This document shows, in pieces, positions 1 to 12,210 of a DNA stretch of 64,000 bases (position 1 is its first letter; every line of letters begins with the position of its first letter). Origin of the DNA: Chrysoporthe austroafricana (lineage: Eukaryota; Ascomycota; Sordariomycetes; Diaporthales; Cryphonectriaceae). The stretch is taken from positions 620,001-684,000 of the forward strand of contig JYIP02000010.1 in the NCBI GenBank assembly GCA_001051155.2, in the 5' to 3' direction. Under the pieces are notes generated by a model that was not told the origin of the DNA, did not search any database, and saw only the letters and a list, made by a program, of their open reading frames with translations. A program made the translations under genes and the position numbers.

Positions 1-3000
1 CCAAAGCCCTGAATAAACCTTAAAGGCCTTAAAAGACGAAAAATGCTTATAATAAAATAGCAAATATTCGGACTTATAAAGTCTTTAAGCTTAGCAATAA
101 TAGCAGACTAAAAGCATATTAAGATATTTATATAACTTAACAGGCAAATATATAGCATATTCTTAGATAATAGCGTTTAAAGGAATTTCATTTTACTAAA
201 AATTATCAATTAAGCATGCATTATATAGAAATAAAAAAGGAATCCGTATATATTATATACTATAGAAAGGAAACCGGTTACTTATAATCAAAATATAATT
301 AATAGAAAAACTAATTATCTATTTATTTCGATTCAAAAATATATAATAAACTTGACTTTCGATATTACGGATATAGCAAAATACGATATAATTATAGGAT
401 TACTTTAGCTCAAAAAGCATAATTTTCGAATCGATTGGACTACTAGCTAAATCTATTAAGATAATACTATATCCCAGAAAATAATTGCGATCAAAAGCGC
501 AAAGCGAGATTCAGTTATTAAGAAAAGCTTAATAAAGGGCTTTCAAACGAATATTTATACTATTTCCAAATTAGCAAGGATTAATAGCTTAAAGAAAAAA
601 ACTATACGATAGTCGAACTCTAAAAAACAGAACGATAGTAAGTTAATATAATAAATAGACAAATGCCAAAACAATTACTTGGCTTAATATAATACAAAAT
701 ATCGAAAATAAATATTATAAGAAGAGAATTAATAGTTCTTCCTGGATTACGAATAATTTCCGAAAGCCCCGATATATGAGTTATAGAATTATAAGGAAAT
801 CAATTACGAAAACAAGATAGCAAAACGATATCTTCTATTCTTATAAATAGCGGATACAAAAAAAGAATTAAGGCTAGAATTTAAGAATATATTAAGAGAA
901 TATTACAAATTCAAAGAAATTTTCAGGCCAAAAAGGGATACGGGATTCTTAGCATACGGTCTATACGATTACGAAATCCTATTCAAACCTAGTATATATT
1001 TAACTTTCGAACCGATTTACGGATTAAATAAAGTACGATTCGAAATTTTCAAAGAATATCTTGATAAGCAATTTAAAAAAGGATTTATACAAAAATCCTA
1101 CTTACTAGCAAAATACTCAATCCTATTTATACCAAAAAAGAATAGCAAATTACAACTTTGCGTAAATTATAAGAAACTTAATAATATTATTATCAAAAAT
1201 CGGTATCTATTATTACTATTAAAAGAATTGCGCGACAGATTTCGTAGCGCAAACTGATTTACGGCATTCGATTTATAAGAAAAATATACGCATATCCGCA
1301 TTAAGGAAGGAAATAAATGGAAAACAGCATTCAAAATACGTTACGGCCATTTTGAGTACTTTATTATGCTATTCGGATTTATTAATATTCCAGCATTCTT
1401 CCAGGAATATATGCATTATATTTTGCAAGGATATTTAAATTGCTTCATTATTATTTATTTTGATAATATCTTAATTTATTCCAAGGATTTCGAAATATAT
1501 AAATACTATATCAGATAAGTATTACAGACTTTCAAAAGCAATAAATTCTTTATTAACGGAAAAAAGAGCCAATTCTATTCGCAAAAAGTCGACTATTTAG
1601 GATATACTATTAAACTAAGCAGAATTAGAATACAAAAAGATAAGGTTAAAGCAGTACGAAAATAGCTATAACTTCAAAATATTACTAGCATTAAATCCTT
1701 TTTCGGATATATTAATTTCTACTGACAATTCATTAAAGGATATGCGGAAATAGCTAGATTATTAATAGAGCTAACCAAGAAAAACAGAATATTCGAATAG
1801 ATAGAAACCTAATAAAAAGCATTTAAAATATTCAAAGAAAAAGTTATTCAAGAACTTATATTATAAGAAGCAAACTTAGCAAAACCATTCGAAATCAATA
1901 CCGATATATTAGCCTATACTATCGGTAACGAACTTATTTAGAAAGATAATTAAGGAAAACTATACCTCGTTATAAACTTTAGTAAAAAACTTAATAGATT
2001 AGAACTCAAATACGCTATACCGGATCAAGAATTTATAGCAATAGTATATGCATTCCAAGAATAGGAATACTATTTGATCGGTACAAAATATCCAATCCAA
2101 GTCTTTACAGATTACAAAAACTTTATAATATTTATAATAACGAAAATATTTAATAAAAAACAAATCAGATAAGCAGAATACTTATTACAATTCGATATCA
2201 GAATTATATATATCCCGGGAAAAGAAAATACTTGCGCGAATGCCTTTAGCAAATAAGCAAATTACAAACCGGAAAAAGAAATTAAAGAGTAAACCCTTTT
2301 TAATATTAATAAAGATAGAAGTTTCGTATAACGATAAGAAATCAATATATCGCTCAGAATTAATAACCAGGAAAAATAATTTAATAATATAATATTAGAA
2401 GAATAAAACGAATATATTAAATAAATATATAAAGCGCTAGCTTATAGCTATTAAAAGATTGCAGTAATTATAGATAGAATCCAAAGATATTAGGACTTAT
2501 TAGGACTCAAATCCAGAATACGCAATATTATTAATAAATGCGATAGCTGCAAGAAGAATAAAATAGAATGATATAAACCTTATAGCTTGCTATAATTCTT
2601 ATTAATATTTAGCATTATTTAGATTTCTATTAATCTAAATTTTATTATTAAGCTATTAATCTTATAAGAACTTTTAATTAAAGTTATATTTAATAGCATT
2701 TTAATAATAATTTGCAAATTAAATAAATATAGCTATTTTCTATTATATAAAAAAGCTAGTATTACAGAAGAACTATTATATATATTCTTAAGAAATATTA
2801 TAAGCAATTATAGAATGCTATAAGAAATTATTTCCGATAAAGATAAAAAGTTTATATTATAATTTTGGATTTCGTTTATAAAATAATTCGGAATAAAATA
2901 TAAGCTATTTATAATATTTCATTCTAAAATAAATAAATAAATAGAAAGAATTAACCAAATTGTAAAATAATATTTCAAATATTATATCAATTATAATCAG

Positions 3001-4840
3001 GATAATTAAATTAAATTCCTACTATTTATATAATTCGCTTATAATAATGCAATAATATTAATAATAAAAATATTATTATTTAAAATATTATACGGATACG
3101 AACTAATAGCATATTATAAAGCGCTTCTAAAAATAATTATAGAAACAGCAGAATAGCGAATTAAAAAAATCAAGGATATTCAAATAAGATTCCAAAAAAT
3201 ATTCCAAGAATTTATAGAAAATATAATAAAATATACTAACCAGAAAAGGATTGAAAGACTAATCCTATAAAAAGGAAATAAAGTCTACTTGAAATGCAAA
3301 AATATCAAAACTAAAAGACTTAGCGACAAACTAGACTATAAAAAACTAAACTTTTTCAAAATTTCAAAAAAACTCTTAAATATCAGCTATAAGCTTAACT
3401 TATTACCAGGAATAAGAATATACCCAGTTTTTTATAAATCATTCCTCGAACTAGCATTAATAAATATACTATTAGATTACGATATCGAATTCGATCCAAA
3501 TAAATAATAATAGGAAATCGAAATAATACTCGATTCAAGATTGCGAGAACGAAAACGATAATACCTTATCAAATGGAAAGATTACGGATACGAAAAAAAT
3601 ATATAGGAAAAACCAATCAATATCGACCTAGAGCTTATTAAAGAATACTGGAAAAACAGAAAAACTATTTTCCAAACAGATAAACCTTAAGAACTATTTA
3701 TAAGACGATTAATAGACTTAATAACCCTAAAACCGGAAATTTCGGCTATAGCAAAATCAATAAAACCCTAATCTACTTCCTTAAATTCCTGCAATAAGAA
3801 AGCAAAAAAAATCTCAAAAAATAGACCTAACAGAATAGCAAAAGCCGCAATTTCCTTCTCGGCCTTTTTACGCTCGATACGGTCCAGCTCTTTTATGCAT
3901 ATAATACTTTAATAAAAAGTACGCTTTATCTTTTCAGACTATATCCGCTTTTGATAATGCAAATAATCTATTTCTAATATAGCTTAACAAAACCGGCCTT
4001 CCGCAGCTTCTATTTCGTTCTCAAGCTTACGATACTAATATGAAATATTTTCCAGCTTGGCAAGAAAAAGCCCCAAAATATCGTAACGAGAATAGCCCAA
4101 ACGAACGTACTCGATATAGCAGGAAGAATTATTAGGAAAAACCTAATAAAACGCCAAGCCCTGCCTTTCGCAATAAGAACAGGTTGGCATCTCGATACAG
4201 TTTGAAAGAATTTGTAAGGCCAAAATAATACGCTTAATCGAACTCGAGATAGAAAAATTCTTAGAACAAAGTTTTTTAACCCTACCCGACATAACAAATT
4301 AGGAAAACGCGATCCGAAATAAGAATATCAAGCAAGACTACTTACGAAAAATCTTTAAGGATAAAGATTATAAGGAAAGAAATAATATTATAAATTAACG
4401 AATAATTCAAATTACGGGAATAAGCAGGGCTAGCAAGCCCAAGGCTAACGCAATACGGATCCAATATCCGATACAAAATACCCGCTTATATAAGGATATT
4501 TGATTATCCCGAATTATATAATTAAAAGGTTAGGGTTTCCAAGTTACAATCGCCAGAATCGCTAAGCGATTAGAACGACTGAATCGCCAGAATCGCTAAG
4601 CGATTAGAACGACTAAATCGCCAGAATCGCTAAGCGATTGGAACGACTGAATCGCCAGAATCGCTAAGCAATTCGGAACTGAAGAGCTGAATATATAAGA
4701 ACGGACATTTCCTACTATTAGATAAGTTTTATAGTTGCTCTTCAGTCGTCAATCTAAGTATTTCTTTTAAGGATATTACTTCAAAGGAATATCCAATACG
4801 GATAGTGAATACTCAACAGATATCGAATACCTCCAAGAAC
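1..4840 (+). mobile_element. RIP-degraded Ty3/gypsy chromovirus (LTR retrotransposon), 5' end outside window
   Basis: The pol gene can be followed in a single direction through many stop codons. A protease remnant lies near 163-480, where the catalytic Asp-Ser-Gly has become D-N-S at about 166-174. Reverse transcriptase spans about 1020-1510, with the Y-x-D-D box read as Y-F-D-N at 1456-1467. RNase H (about 1890-2260) ends in 'YIPGKEN'. Integrase has a zinc-binding C-x2-C at 2539-2550 and a core at about 2640-3110 with 'IISDKDKKF'. The GPY/F-like module lies at about 3289-3460. A C-terminal chromodomain at about 3560-3650 ('YLIKWKDYGYEKN') marks the chromovirus branch. Expected Gln and Trp codons are TAA, TAG or TGA, and Asp/Gly/Ala changes to Asn/Ser/Val are all C-to-T or G-to-A, as RIP would produce. 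The 3' LTR probably begins near 4410; its end is uncertain. The element is dead. Confidence 0.93.
4548..4683. repeat. Four copies of a 34-bp tandem repeat inside the probable LTR
   Basis: Units start at 4548, 4582, 4616 and 4650, exactly 34 bp apart, and the last copy diverges at its 3' end. Each unit contains the inverted repeat AATCGC-TAA-GCGATT, able to form a small hairpin. A TATA-like 'tatataag' follows near 4692, so these are plausibly U3 enhancer repeats. There are no variable spacers, which excludes a CRISPR array. Confidence 0.9.
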
Positions 4841-5853
4841 TGTATTTCCGTATACAAGTTGACTACACTACGTACCATCCTTGCCTAGCATAAACCTTTG
4901 ACATACTAGGTACCTGTGCTACCCGGGTGCTCATTACATATAGGGTGTTTCATCAATATCGGCGTTACTATGCAAGACTGAAGTAATGGAGAAGCAATGG
5001 AAAGCCAACATACAGACAATAAAGACGAAGGAGCACCCTTCCATCAATGCTTCAAATTCTTGTACGGGGCCGGACGACATCCTTCAGAATCTTAATTGGT
5101 TCGCTGTCTCTGGGCGGGTTGGTGCGCTGGGATTTGAAAGGTTACGGCTGTGGTCTGTGTCAGATATGAAGAGGCAAGTTTGAAGAACGGAAAATCAAGC
5201 GAGTGCTGGACCTGAGCTCTTCGGAACGGGACGTCTAATATATAGAGATGAGAGGAGTGGGAAGCTCATGGTCGGAGGCGGTAAGGCGAGAATTGCTTAG
5301 CTACCCAAGAAGGGAAGATCCAACGCAGGATCATCGACAAACGGCAAGACAGGTATAACAGGTGCTTACGGACGTAGTCATGTAGCAGTCTTTTCCTCAA
5401 GTGGATATGTTGCTACAAGCATATATAATCATAATCCTTGCAAGGCCGGGCAACAAGGGACTAAGCCCCACTTCGGAAACACGCGCGATGCAGGTATAGA
5501 GGAGGCCCAGTTCAACACCAGAAGTATTCATGTAGGACCTTTCTTTTTTTTTGCTCAAGTACCACTTATTTTCAGTTTCCGAGCCCCACCTGGCTTTGAT
5601 GCCGCTGCAATGATTTTTCAAATCAGCAAGGGGTATGACACCAAGCCGATGATTGACTCCTAAGAAGGAAGACTTCAAGAGACTGGGCATTGGACATAAA
5701 AGGCTGCTATTCATTTGAGGTTCTACACGCCTGTTGCTCGTCGCTACAGCTTGACCACCAATCTCTCAACTATTGATCCCCAAGTCACCTGTCTATCTTC
5801 AGATCTCAAGACACCGCCCTCAGACGCGACATCCACATCCTCACTCTTTCGAA
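4841..5853. other. Intergenic, boundary between AT-rich repeat and normal sequence
   Basis: Base composition changes from very AT-rich to roughly balanced near 4800-4900. The only open frames are short (for example 65 codons at 4986-5183) and resemble nothing known. The last few hundred bases are the probable promoter of the DM13 gene. I see no gene here. Confidence 0.6.
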
Positions 5854-6414
5854 ATGCATTTCAACGGTCTTGTCAGCCTTTTGGCGCTCAGCACTCTTGC
5901 TACTGCGCAGGTGCAAGTGGGCTGGACGGGGACGCTATCTAGCATGATGGGAGGTCTCCAGGGTGACGTTGTGGTCACCAATTCAACTGCGCTCACCGTC
6001 AAGAGTTACAAGCTGTCAGACACGGGAGGTGCGCCGCTGTACTGGTACGGCGCTACGAACACGGATATCTCGAAGGGCTTCCGCATTTCCGACGATTCGA
6101 TCGACTCAGTGCAGACGACTGCAACAGATCTTACCGTCGACCTCAATGCTGGCAAGACACTCAGCGATTTCAGTAATGTTGGGCTCTGGTGTGAGGCCTT
6201 TAGCGTTCTCTTTGGAGAGACCACGCTCGCCGCAGCAAACTCATCCAGCAATCCCACGGCGGGGACCACATTTGCCTCATCTACAGAGACCAGCACCACC
6301 ACTGCCTCCACGGGTTCGGCAACTTCTCAGTCGGCCGGATACGCTTTGATCATCGACAATTTGTACTTGCCGGTGGCTGGTGCTGTCCTTTCACTCTTGT
6401 TTCATATCTACTGA
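5854..6414 (+). CDS. Secreted DM13-domain protein, probably GPI-anchored
   Basis: This is a 186-residue, single-exon protein. The chosen ATG (5854) gives a clean signal peptide, 'MHFNGLVSLLALSTLATAQ'; an in-frame ATG 81 bp upstream would bury it behind a basic leader. Residues about 20-130 look like a DM13 domain: 'GTLSSMMGGLQGDVVV', then a 'WYGATNTDISKGFRI' segment, ending with a single Cys in 'GLWCEAF'. DM13 domains have been proposed to act in extracellular redox or electron transfer. A Ser/Thr-rich linker (about 130-160) and a C-terminal hydrophobic tail fit a GPI signal, placing the protein at the plasma membrane or wall. The function in fungi is not known to me. The ferric-reductase-like gene downstream makes a redox theme possible but unproven. 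Confidence 0.78.
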   Translation: MHFNGLVSLLALSTLATAQVQVGWTGTLSSMMGGLQGDVVVTNSTALTVKSYKLSDTGGAPLYWYGATNTDISKGFRISDDSIDSVQTTATDLTVDLNAGKTLSDFSNVGLWCEAFSVLFGETTLAAANSSSNPTAGTTFASSTETSTTTASTGSATSQSAGYALIIDNLYLPVAGAVLSLLFHIY

Positions 6415-7259
6415 TCCAGTGAAAGAGATCATTCAAGACACTTAGTGAAGAGGTGCAATATGAGGCAAATTGATAGGTGCGGTGAATCGGGCGGTCTCGG
6501 ATGGAGGGACTAATACATTGTGTGATATCGTGTATTTCTTTGGGATGCCAAGAACTTGGGCAATTTACGTTCTTTTAGATTCAGTGAGATTGAGACTCTA
6601 TGTCTGCTATCTTTGATTCATTTTAGTCGTCTTTTTTTCTATAAAACAAAGAAAGGAATATTATTACTTTCAGTCCTGGAATGCAAAAGTCTGATTTTTC
6701 AGGGGTTGGCTTGGTCATGCTACGTAGCTTTTCGGTATGGCAGCAGAGTCCTAGACTTCTATTGTAGCCTTGCAGGGATCGTGATTACGCTGCAAAAGGT
6801 TGATCCCTTATTGGCCAGCCTTGCAGGGATCATGATTACGCTGCAAAAGGTTGACACTTCTTTTCTAGGCAATGCAGTCCTTCTCAAGGTCAATGTACCG
6901 CCCCGAATAGTGGGCTTCGGCCTCATTGAGCCTCGATTGGAAAGTTACATATAACTGGATCATCGTGGCCTAGTCAGTGTTGTTCTCCTTGATTTCAAAT
7001 GTGGGGACATGTACGGCACGACATTGTACCATCCAGTTTGAGCTCAGGATCATGAAGACCAGCTGATTATTGAATTAGCGATCCAACAAGAGCGTCTGCT
7101 GTGTGGATTTATAATAGCAATCCGGCCGCCGATATGCTTCAGGTCCCCAAAAAGGCTTCATGAAGCTATATTGAGAGGCTATCATCCATCTTGGGACGAG
7201 TCTCCCTATATTGATCAGCACTCTTCACGCTTTATCTCCCAAGCACTTGCGCAGACATC
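6415..7259. other. Intergenic; dubious 132-codon frame with internal duplication
   Basis: An open frame at 6556-6954 exists partly because a 51-bp unit (a multiple of three) is duplicated in it. Its sequence resembles no family I know, and it lies between a 3' UTR and a promoter. I do not call it a gene. Confidence 0.5.
6766..6858. repeat. 51-bp tandem duplication
   Basis: Copies begin at 6766 and 6817 ('agccttgcagggatc') and differ at few positions over roughly 38 aligned bases before they diverge. Confidence 0.85.
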
Positions 7260-8959
7260 ATGAAAGCAATTTTTGACGACTATCATACGACTGCTAGGGA
7301 GTACTTTTTCTGTGTTCTAGGATTGATTTTGGTGGACTTTTTCGTGAGAATTCCTTCGGAGCTGGCATGGGCCATGAACAGAGGTGTGTAGAAGAATCAA
7401 CTCAGTTCAGAGACTCGATTTGTTACGCGTTCAAGATCTTTGCCTGACAACATCATTTAGGCTATCTTAACCGTCGGAAGCCACCTGCGTACTCCAGACT
7501 ATACGTTCTAATCCATCGATTCTTGATCCTACCTATTCCACTACCTCGATTCTTCACCAACCATCACATAGCAGATATTCTGCGCTTCCTCGTCTTTGTT
7601 GGTCTCAATCTTCTCTGGGGATGGAATAGTCTGCAATACACATCTTATGGGAACCTCTACGGTTGGCTCACAATCGCCAATGGTAGCCTCTGCCTGCTGA
7701 TGGGGGCTCGAAACAACCTCTTTGCTGTTGTCACCCGCATTCCCAGCAGTACCTTGCTGATGTACCACCGTTGGACTGGGCTGGCTGCAGTGGTCCACGC
7801 GACCGTCCATTTCGTGGTCGTAAGTCGGCCGTGGTTAACCACCAGTGCGACAAGCTACGTGTTCGAGAATGTTCGCGTGCGCCTTGGCATCATGGCTTGG
7901 TGTTCGCTGTGCGTTATTGCCATTACATCGACGAACATCATCCGGCGTTTATGGTTCGAAGTCTTCTATTACATTCACTTCGTCTTTATCGCGTTCACTA
8001 TTGGGGCTTTACGTCATGCATCGTACGGGCCAGAATTCCTCCTTCCGGGTTTCATTCTCTGGGTGATTGATCGGATCCTGCGATTCCGATACAATTTCCG
8101 CCATTTACAGCTCATTGCTGCTGACCATTTCAGCGGGGATGTAGTGAAACTCAAATTCTCTGGAGTGGTTGTTTCAAGCCCAGGAAAATTTGTTTGGATT
8201 CAGATCCCGACTATGTCTTTCCTCAACTGGCACCCTTTCACGGTTGCCTCGTGCTCTGAACGGAACGAAATCGTGGTGGCAGTTCGAGGATTGGGCCGTT
8301 ACACCAACCATCTGCAACAAATCGCTACTACTTCGCGGAACGATGGACTGGATTATGGGAAGCACCCCCGGCAACTGAGGGTGAGAGTCGACGGACCCCA
8401 CGGAGTCGGCCACGTCCGGTGGGGTTATTTTCCGCTTACAGTACTTGTTGCTGGTGGAATTGGCGTCACCCCTGGTATAAGCATTGCCAGTTACATCATC
8501 AACCTCACTTCGCAGGAAAGAGATGGGCAGAGCTCAAATAATGGCCGCCACATATACCTCATTTGGGTGATCCGGGACGCAGCGCACCTCGATTGGTTCT
8601 CCGACGAAATCAGAGCGCTCCACGAGGCGGCAACGATGTCTTCATGCCGAGTCAGCTTCAACGCTATGATCTATGTCACGGGAACAGCTGGGTCGACGAC
8701 TTCGCAGCCTGCTGCGAGTGACGTCGAAATGCATCCAATGACTCACAGCACAGCTGATAGAGATATACTGACTTTCGGCCAAGGTCGACCGAATCTGACT
8801 CGACTCTTAGAGGACTTGCACGAGAGGCATCCCGGTCTAGATGCGGGTCTCAGCGTCTGCGGGCCGAGGAAATTGGTCGCAGACGCTAGAAAGGCTGCTG
8901 CTAAAGTCAGCAGCCCTGCGGGTGTCTTTTTCGTCGACGAGAAAGCATTCGAACTATAG
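7260..8959 (+). CDS. Ferric-reductase-like transmembrane flavocytochrome (FRE family)
   Basis: Two exons, 7260..7383 and 7461..8959. The 77-nt intron has a GTGTGT donor, CTGAC branch and TTTAG acceptor, and the join restores frame for 540 residues. The first exon adds an N-terminal hydrophobic helix. The haem-binding bundle has the classic four histidines, H144/H158 (x13 spacing) and H214/H227 (x12 spacing). An FAD-binding site follows ('HPFT' at about 299), then the NAD(P)H site with 'GGIGVTP' at about 373 and a terminal 'CGP' at about 509. Family members pass electrons from NADPH through FAD and two haems across the membrane to reduce extracellular ferric or cupric chelates. It is somewhat shorter than many yeast FRE proteins, mainly at the N-terminus, and has no signal peptide of the longer class. 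The exact substrate cannot be read from sequence. Confidence 0.9.
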
Positions 8960-9542
8960 AGTCTGATCCAAGGGACAAGCAGTCGTTTACAATGAATAGA
9001 ACCTGGAAGGATTTGTTGGTCTGTACCTGTCTGGGACTCTGCAAGTACGATACATGAGCCTTTGACTGGCAACTCATTATTTGCCGAGTATTTTGAGCAA
9101 CGACAATCAGGAAAGCCCAAGTCGGTTAAGTACGTTATCCTTTAGGAAAAGTTTCGCTGGCAGTGCCAGGAACGTAGATCAGGCGATGCATGCGCTTCAT
9201 GTTCGTGGGTTACAACGTAGTGCACGGAAAGACAGATGTAACAGATACTGTAACTGAGGAATGAGCACTAGTCTGTGCTTGCATCCCTGAGGCTGACGTT
9301 GGACCCTTCCTTTGACGTGCACTACTGTGGGTCATAAGATACGTCCCGAAAATACCTCAGCGTGCTAGTACCGAGTACGAATCAGGGGTTGGAAGCATCC
9401 TTGCCAGTTCCTTGGCTATTATATAGCACATGTCTCTTCACTGATTAGGCTTTATACTTCAACGGTCCTAGAACGATTCGCGGTCCGCTGTCCGACACAA
9501 CTTCGAAACTTATGGAGTTACACTGATGAGGCTCTGCGAAAG
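8960..9542. other. Intergenic, 3' UTR and bZIP promoter
   Basis: I see no coding signal on either strand beyond antisense shadows. A TATA-like 'tatatag' lies near 9420, about 120 bp before the bZIP start. Confidence 0.5.
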
Positions 9543-10932
9543 ATGTCCGACTTCACAAGTCTTCGCAATCTTTCAATTCGATCGTTTTGGGACTCATCTA
9601 AGAAGGCCCTTGTAGGCCACACATCGCCTATCTCTACAAGCCCCTTACATGAGCCAGAAACACGTATGTTATCCATGTGGTTTGCTGTTCGGCGGGTTCT
9701 TCGCTTCACCCCGTGTTCTTTGACCCCCAACATCCCGCACTCCTTTGCAGCTACACGATACTTGCAACTGACCATTGACTTTAGTCATTACAAATTTCCG
9801 TATCGTTCCGAAGTCGGCAGAAGAAGAGAAAACGAGAGCTGGTCGACGTCGTCAACAATTACGACGAGCCCAGCTATCCTTTCGCCAACGAAAGGCAAAC
9901 TACATCAAGGAGTTGGAGCTCGAAGTAGCGCGTCTACGACAGTGTATCGCCCTTGCCGAGGAAGAAACTTCAGACCTCAGAGAGCAGAATGTGACTATTC
10001 GCTCTTGCTTGACAGCCTCCAATCCAGTCCAGGTGCAGGAGGCTGCCCTGACCCTGCAACACAAACATAGTCTCCATGATACGTCCATCGAGACGCTTAC
10101 GCTGTCACTGGATGAGATCGGCAACAAGTCTTGCTTCCAGATCACTTCGGATCCGACCCCAAATAGCTTTCAAGTTTCCCACTTAGACTGGCTTAGCCAC
10201 AGTCATCAGTCCAGTGACCTGGATTTACCAGATATGTCCTCTGAGCAGATCCAGCTGGCGATTAACTTCATACTGGCGTAGGTTGATTTTCCCCCTTTCC
10301 TATCTGACTTCTGTCTGCCCAGACTGTTTTCATTGGCCATTTGGACGTGCTATTTTTGTGCACAGATGGATGCGAGTGTTCTTCTGTTTTCATAACATGG
10401 TCCAGAGAAACAAGGAGATGAAATGCCACACTAACATTGCCACAGGCTTGAAAGCCCATGCTGGAGCCACTTTCACCATTCGGATTTCCGTCCAAGCTCT
10501 TCTAACACTAAAGCTCAAATGGAATCTGGCCATATGCTCATGGCCACGAGCGTTGCGTTGCCGTCCGCGCCACAGTCTGTCTTTGACGGCATTAGTCATA
10601 GAAACCAGTCTCGCGACCCGGAATCTCCAGGCATTCAACAAGATACCATGCCCAGAGAGATTTCCTGGCAGGCATCGAATCTCACTTTGCAGTCTTTATA
10701 CGCATTAGCTAGCTCTCTCAACACGCCTGATGTGGAAATAACGCCAGTGCAGGCGTTCTTTGAGTTATCACGGAGTTTTTCTTCCAACTTGTTCCTGAGC
10801 AAAGAGATCCTGGAATCGCTGAGGACAGAGCTCTTGGAAGTGGTCAATTGTCAACGCTATGGAGCAGCCATCTCAAGGGCTGACTTTGATATCATTGTCT
10901 GCCGAAAAGCAGCTTCTTTAGCAGTCCCTTAA
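9543..10932 (+). CDS. bZIP transcription factor
   Basis: Three exons, 9543..9663, 9785..10277 and 10446..10932, give 366 residues. Intron 1 has a perfect GTATGT donor and a CTGAC branch. Intron 2 has GTAGGT, CTAAC and CACAG. Both joins keep frame. The basic region ('RRRQQLRRAQLSFRQRK') starts near residue 63 and runs into a zipper with leucine/valine heptads ('YIKELELEVARLRQ'), the pattern of fungal bZIPs related to the AP-1/Pap1 group. The second half carries the conserved 'INFILALESPC' segment, which only appears after splicing intron 2, and a C-terminal helical part with 'ITPVQAFFEL'. It is a nuclear DNA-binding regulator whose targets are unknown. It lies 0.6 kb from the ferric-reductase-like gene on the same strand; co-regulation is only a guess. 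Confidence 0.88.
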
Positions 10933-11505
10933 AGGATGCTTTCAATGGCGATACTACTCCTATCAGAGGTCTTTTCACTCAAAGCGTAATAATCACTGCC
11001 GTAACCTTAGGGCTCGGGAGTAGCTATCCGGATGCACAGATGCCAACGACGTCTCAAACCCCGAGATTCTATAAATCACAAGAAGCATGGGCTAAGCAGA
11101 TAGGGTTCAAAACTGAATAGATAGCAATATGATAATTCGATTGTGTTTCCATACAAGAGACAACTTACATTCAAGCTTGTTTTGAAGCCATTGAGCCAAC
11201 TAAGATGAAAAAACTCCCTATACACCTTTTAATATTCGGGCCGAGATTATATAGCGTTTAAATGCAGTAACATGTCTTTCGATAACGTTAAAGCGCCGTC
11301 TTGTTTTATATATACAAATAGCTTAGTCAGGCTGGGGCAGACGCAGTGAAGTTTGACGAGAAATGCAGAAGGGAGTGGACGGGTGCGATGTCGCAATTTG
11401 TAAATGGGGTTCTCCTGACGTAGCATGACAGAAGAGGTCGCCGGGCTTTCGGCGGACTATGGCTGGCCTGCTTAGAATTCCCCTTTGGATGAATTCAAAT
11501 CTCGC
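10933..11505. other. Intergenic
   Basis: Moderately AT-rich sequence after the bZIP stop, without an open frame or a recognisable element. Confidence 0.5.
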
Positions 11506-12210
11506 ATGTTGTCGATCATCGAAGACCGTGAGACAACGATTCCTGACCCCTCATTTCATTGGTGGTTGGTAAGTGATACTTATTTCTGCTCAGACAGAAT
11601 CCGCAGATAAACGGCTAATCAGGGCAGCTACAGCGCAAAAGAGAAGATCGCCATTCTCCTCACTCATCACAACTTCGATCTGAACGTTTTCCACAGTGAA
11701 TCGTTGGGCGACGCTTTGACAGGCGCGGTAGATGAAGGTAACATGGCTGTGGTTTCATTCCTCTTATGGGCGGGAGCGGCGGCATGGAGAATGTTGAATG
11801 AGGGGTGGGAGCCGGGCACATGCGCGTTGGTTAAGGACAGTCCCTCCGGCGCTTCGAGATATCCGTCTCTTGCTGAAGCACGGATGGAGCCTCCGCGATA
11901 CGCGGACACATATCGCCGCCCCCGAGCTAGGAAACGTGGAACGACCGCGCCTCCTAGTAGAGCATGGAGCTAATCTAGAGACAGCCAGGCTGTGGAACTC
12001 AATCAATCTTGAGGACTGAGACAAATGGGGCACGGTATCGTATCGGGCAGCCTATAAGAGACAGGAAGAGGCAGTGTCCTATTTGCTCGAGAGAGGGGCG
12101 AACCTGGGCTATAGAGATGACAGCGGCCATTCGTGTCTGTGAGCGGCTGAAGAAGGAGGAAATGAGAATATAATTAAAATGATAAAATGGAAGAACGTTG
12201 CCAAATAGTC
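11506..12210 (+). pseudogene. Ankyrin-repeat protein remnant
   Basis: Ankyrin-like segments are read in different frames along the same strand: 'LGDALTGAVDEGNMAVVSFLL' at about 11703-11766, 'RLLLKHG' and 'RLLVEHGANLE' at about 11860-11985, and 'AVSYLLERGANLGYRDDSG' at about 12071-12127 followed by a stop. A start such as the ATG at 11506 ('MLSIIEDRETTIPDP') followed by a GTAAGT...CAG intron near 11569-11622 would lead into the first repeat. The frame changes and stops show the gene is broken. The mutations are not RIP-like. Fungal ankyrin proteins of this type often have F-box or NLR partners, but no such domain remains here. Confidence 0.65.

Noticed and set aside
4010..4297. Minus-strand 95-codon frame with hydrophobic residues
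   Set aside because: It lies antisense to the decayed retroelement; its hydrophobicity comes from AT-rich codons.
4548..4683. CRISPR-like regular repeats
   Set aside because: Units are contiguous with no variable spacers, and the context is a eukaryotic LTR.
4986..5183. 65-codon frame after the retroelement
   Set aside because: No similarity, short, and in a boundary region.
6556..6954. 132-codon plus-strand frame
   Set aside because: Held open partly by a 51-bp duplication; no family resemblance and no promoter context.
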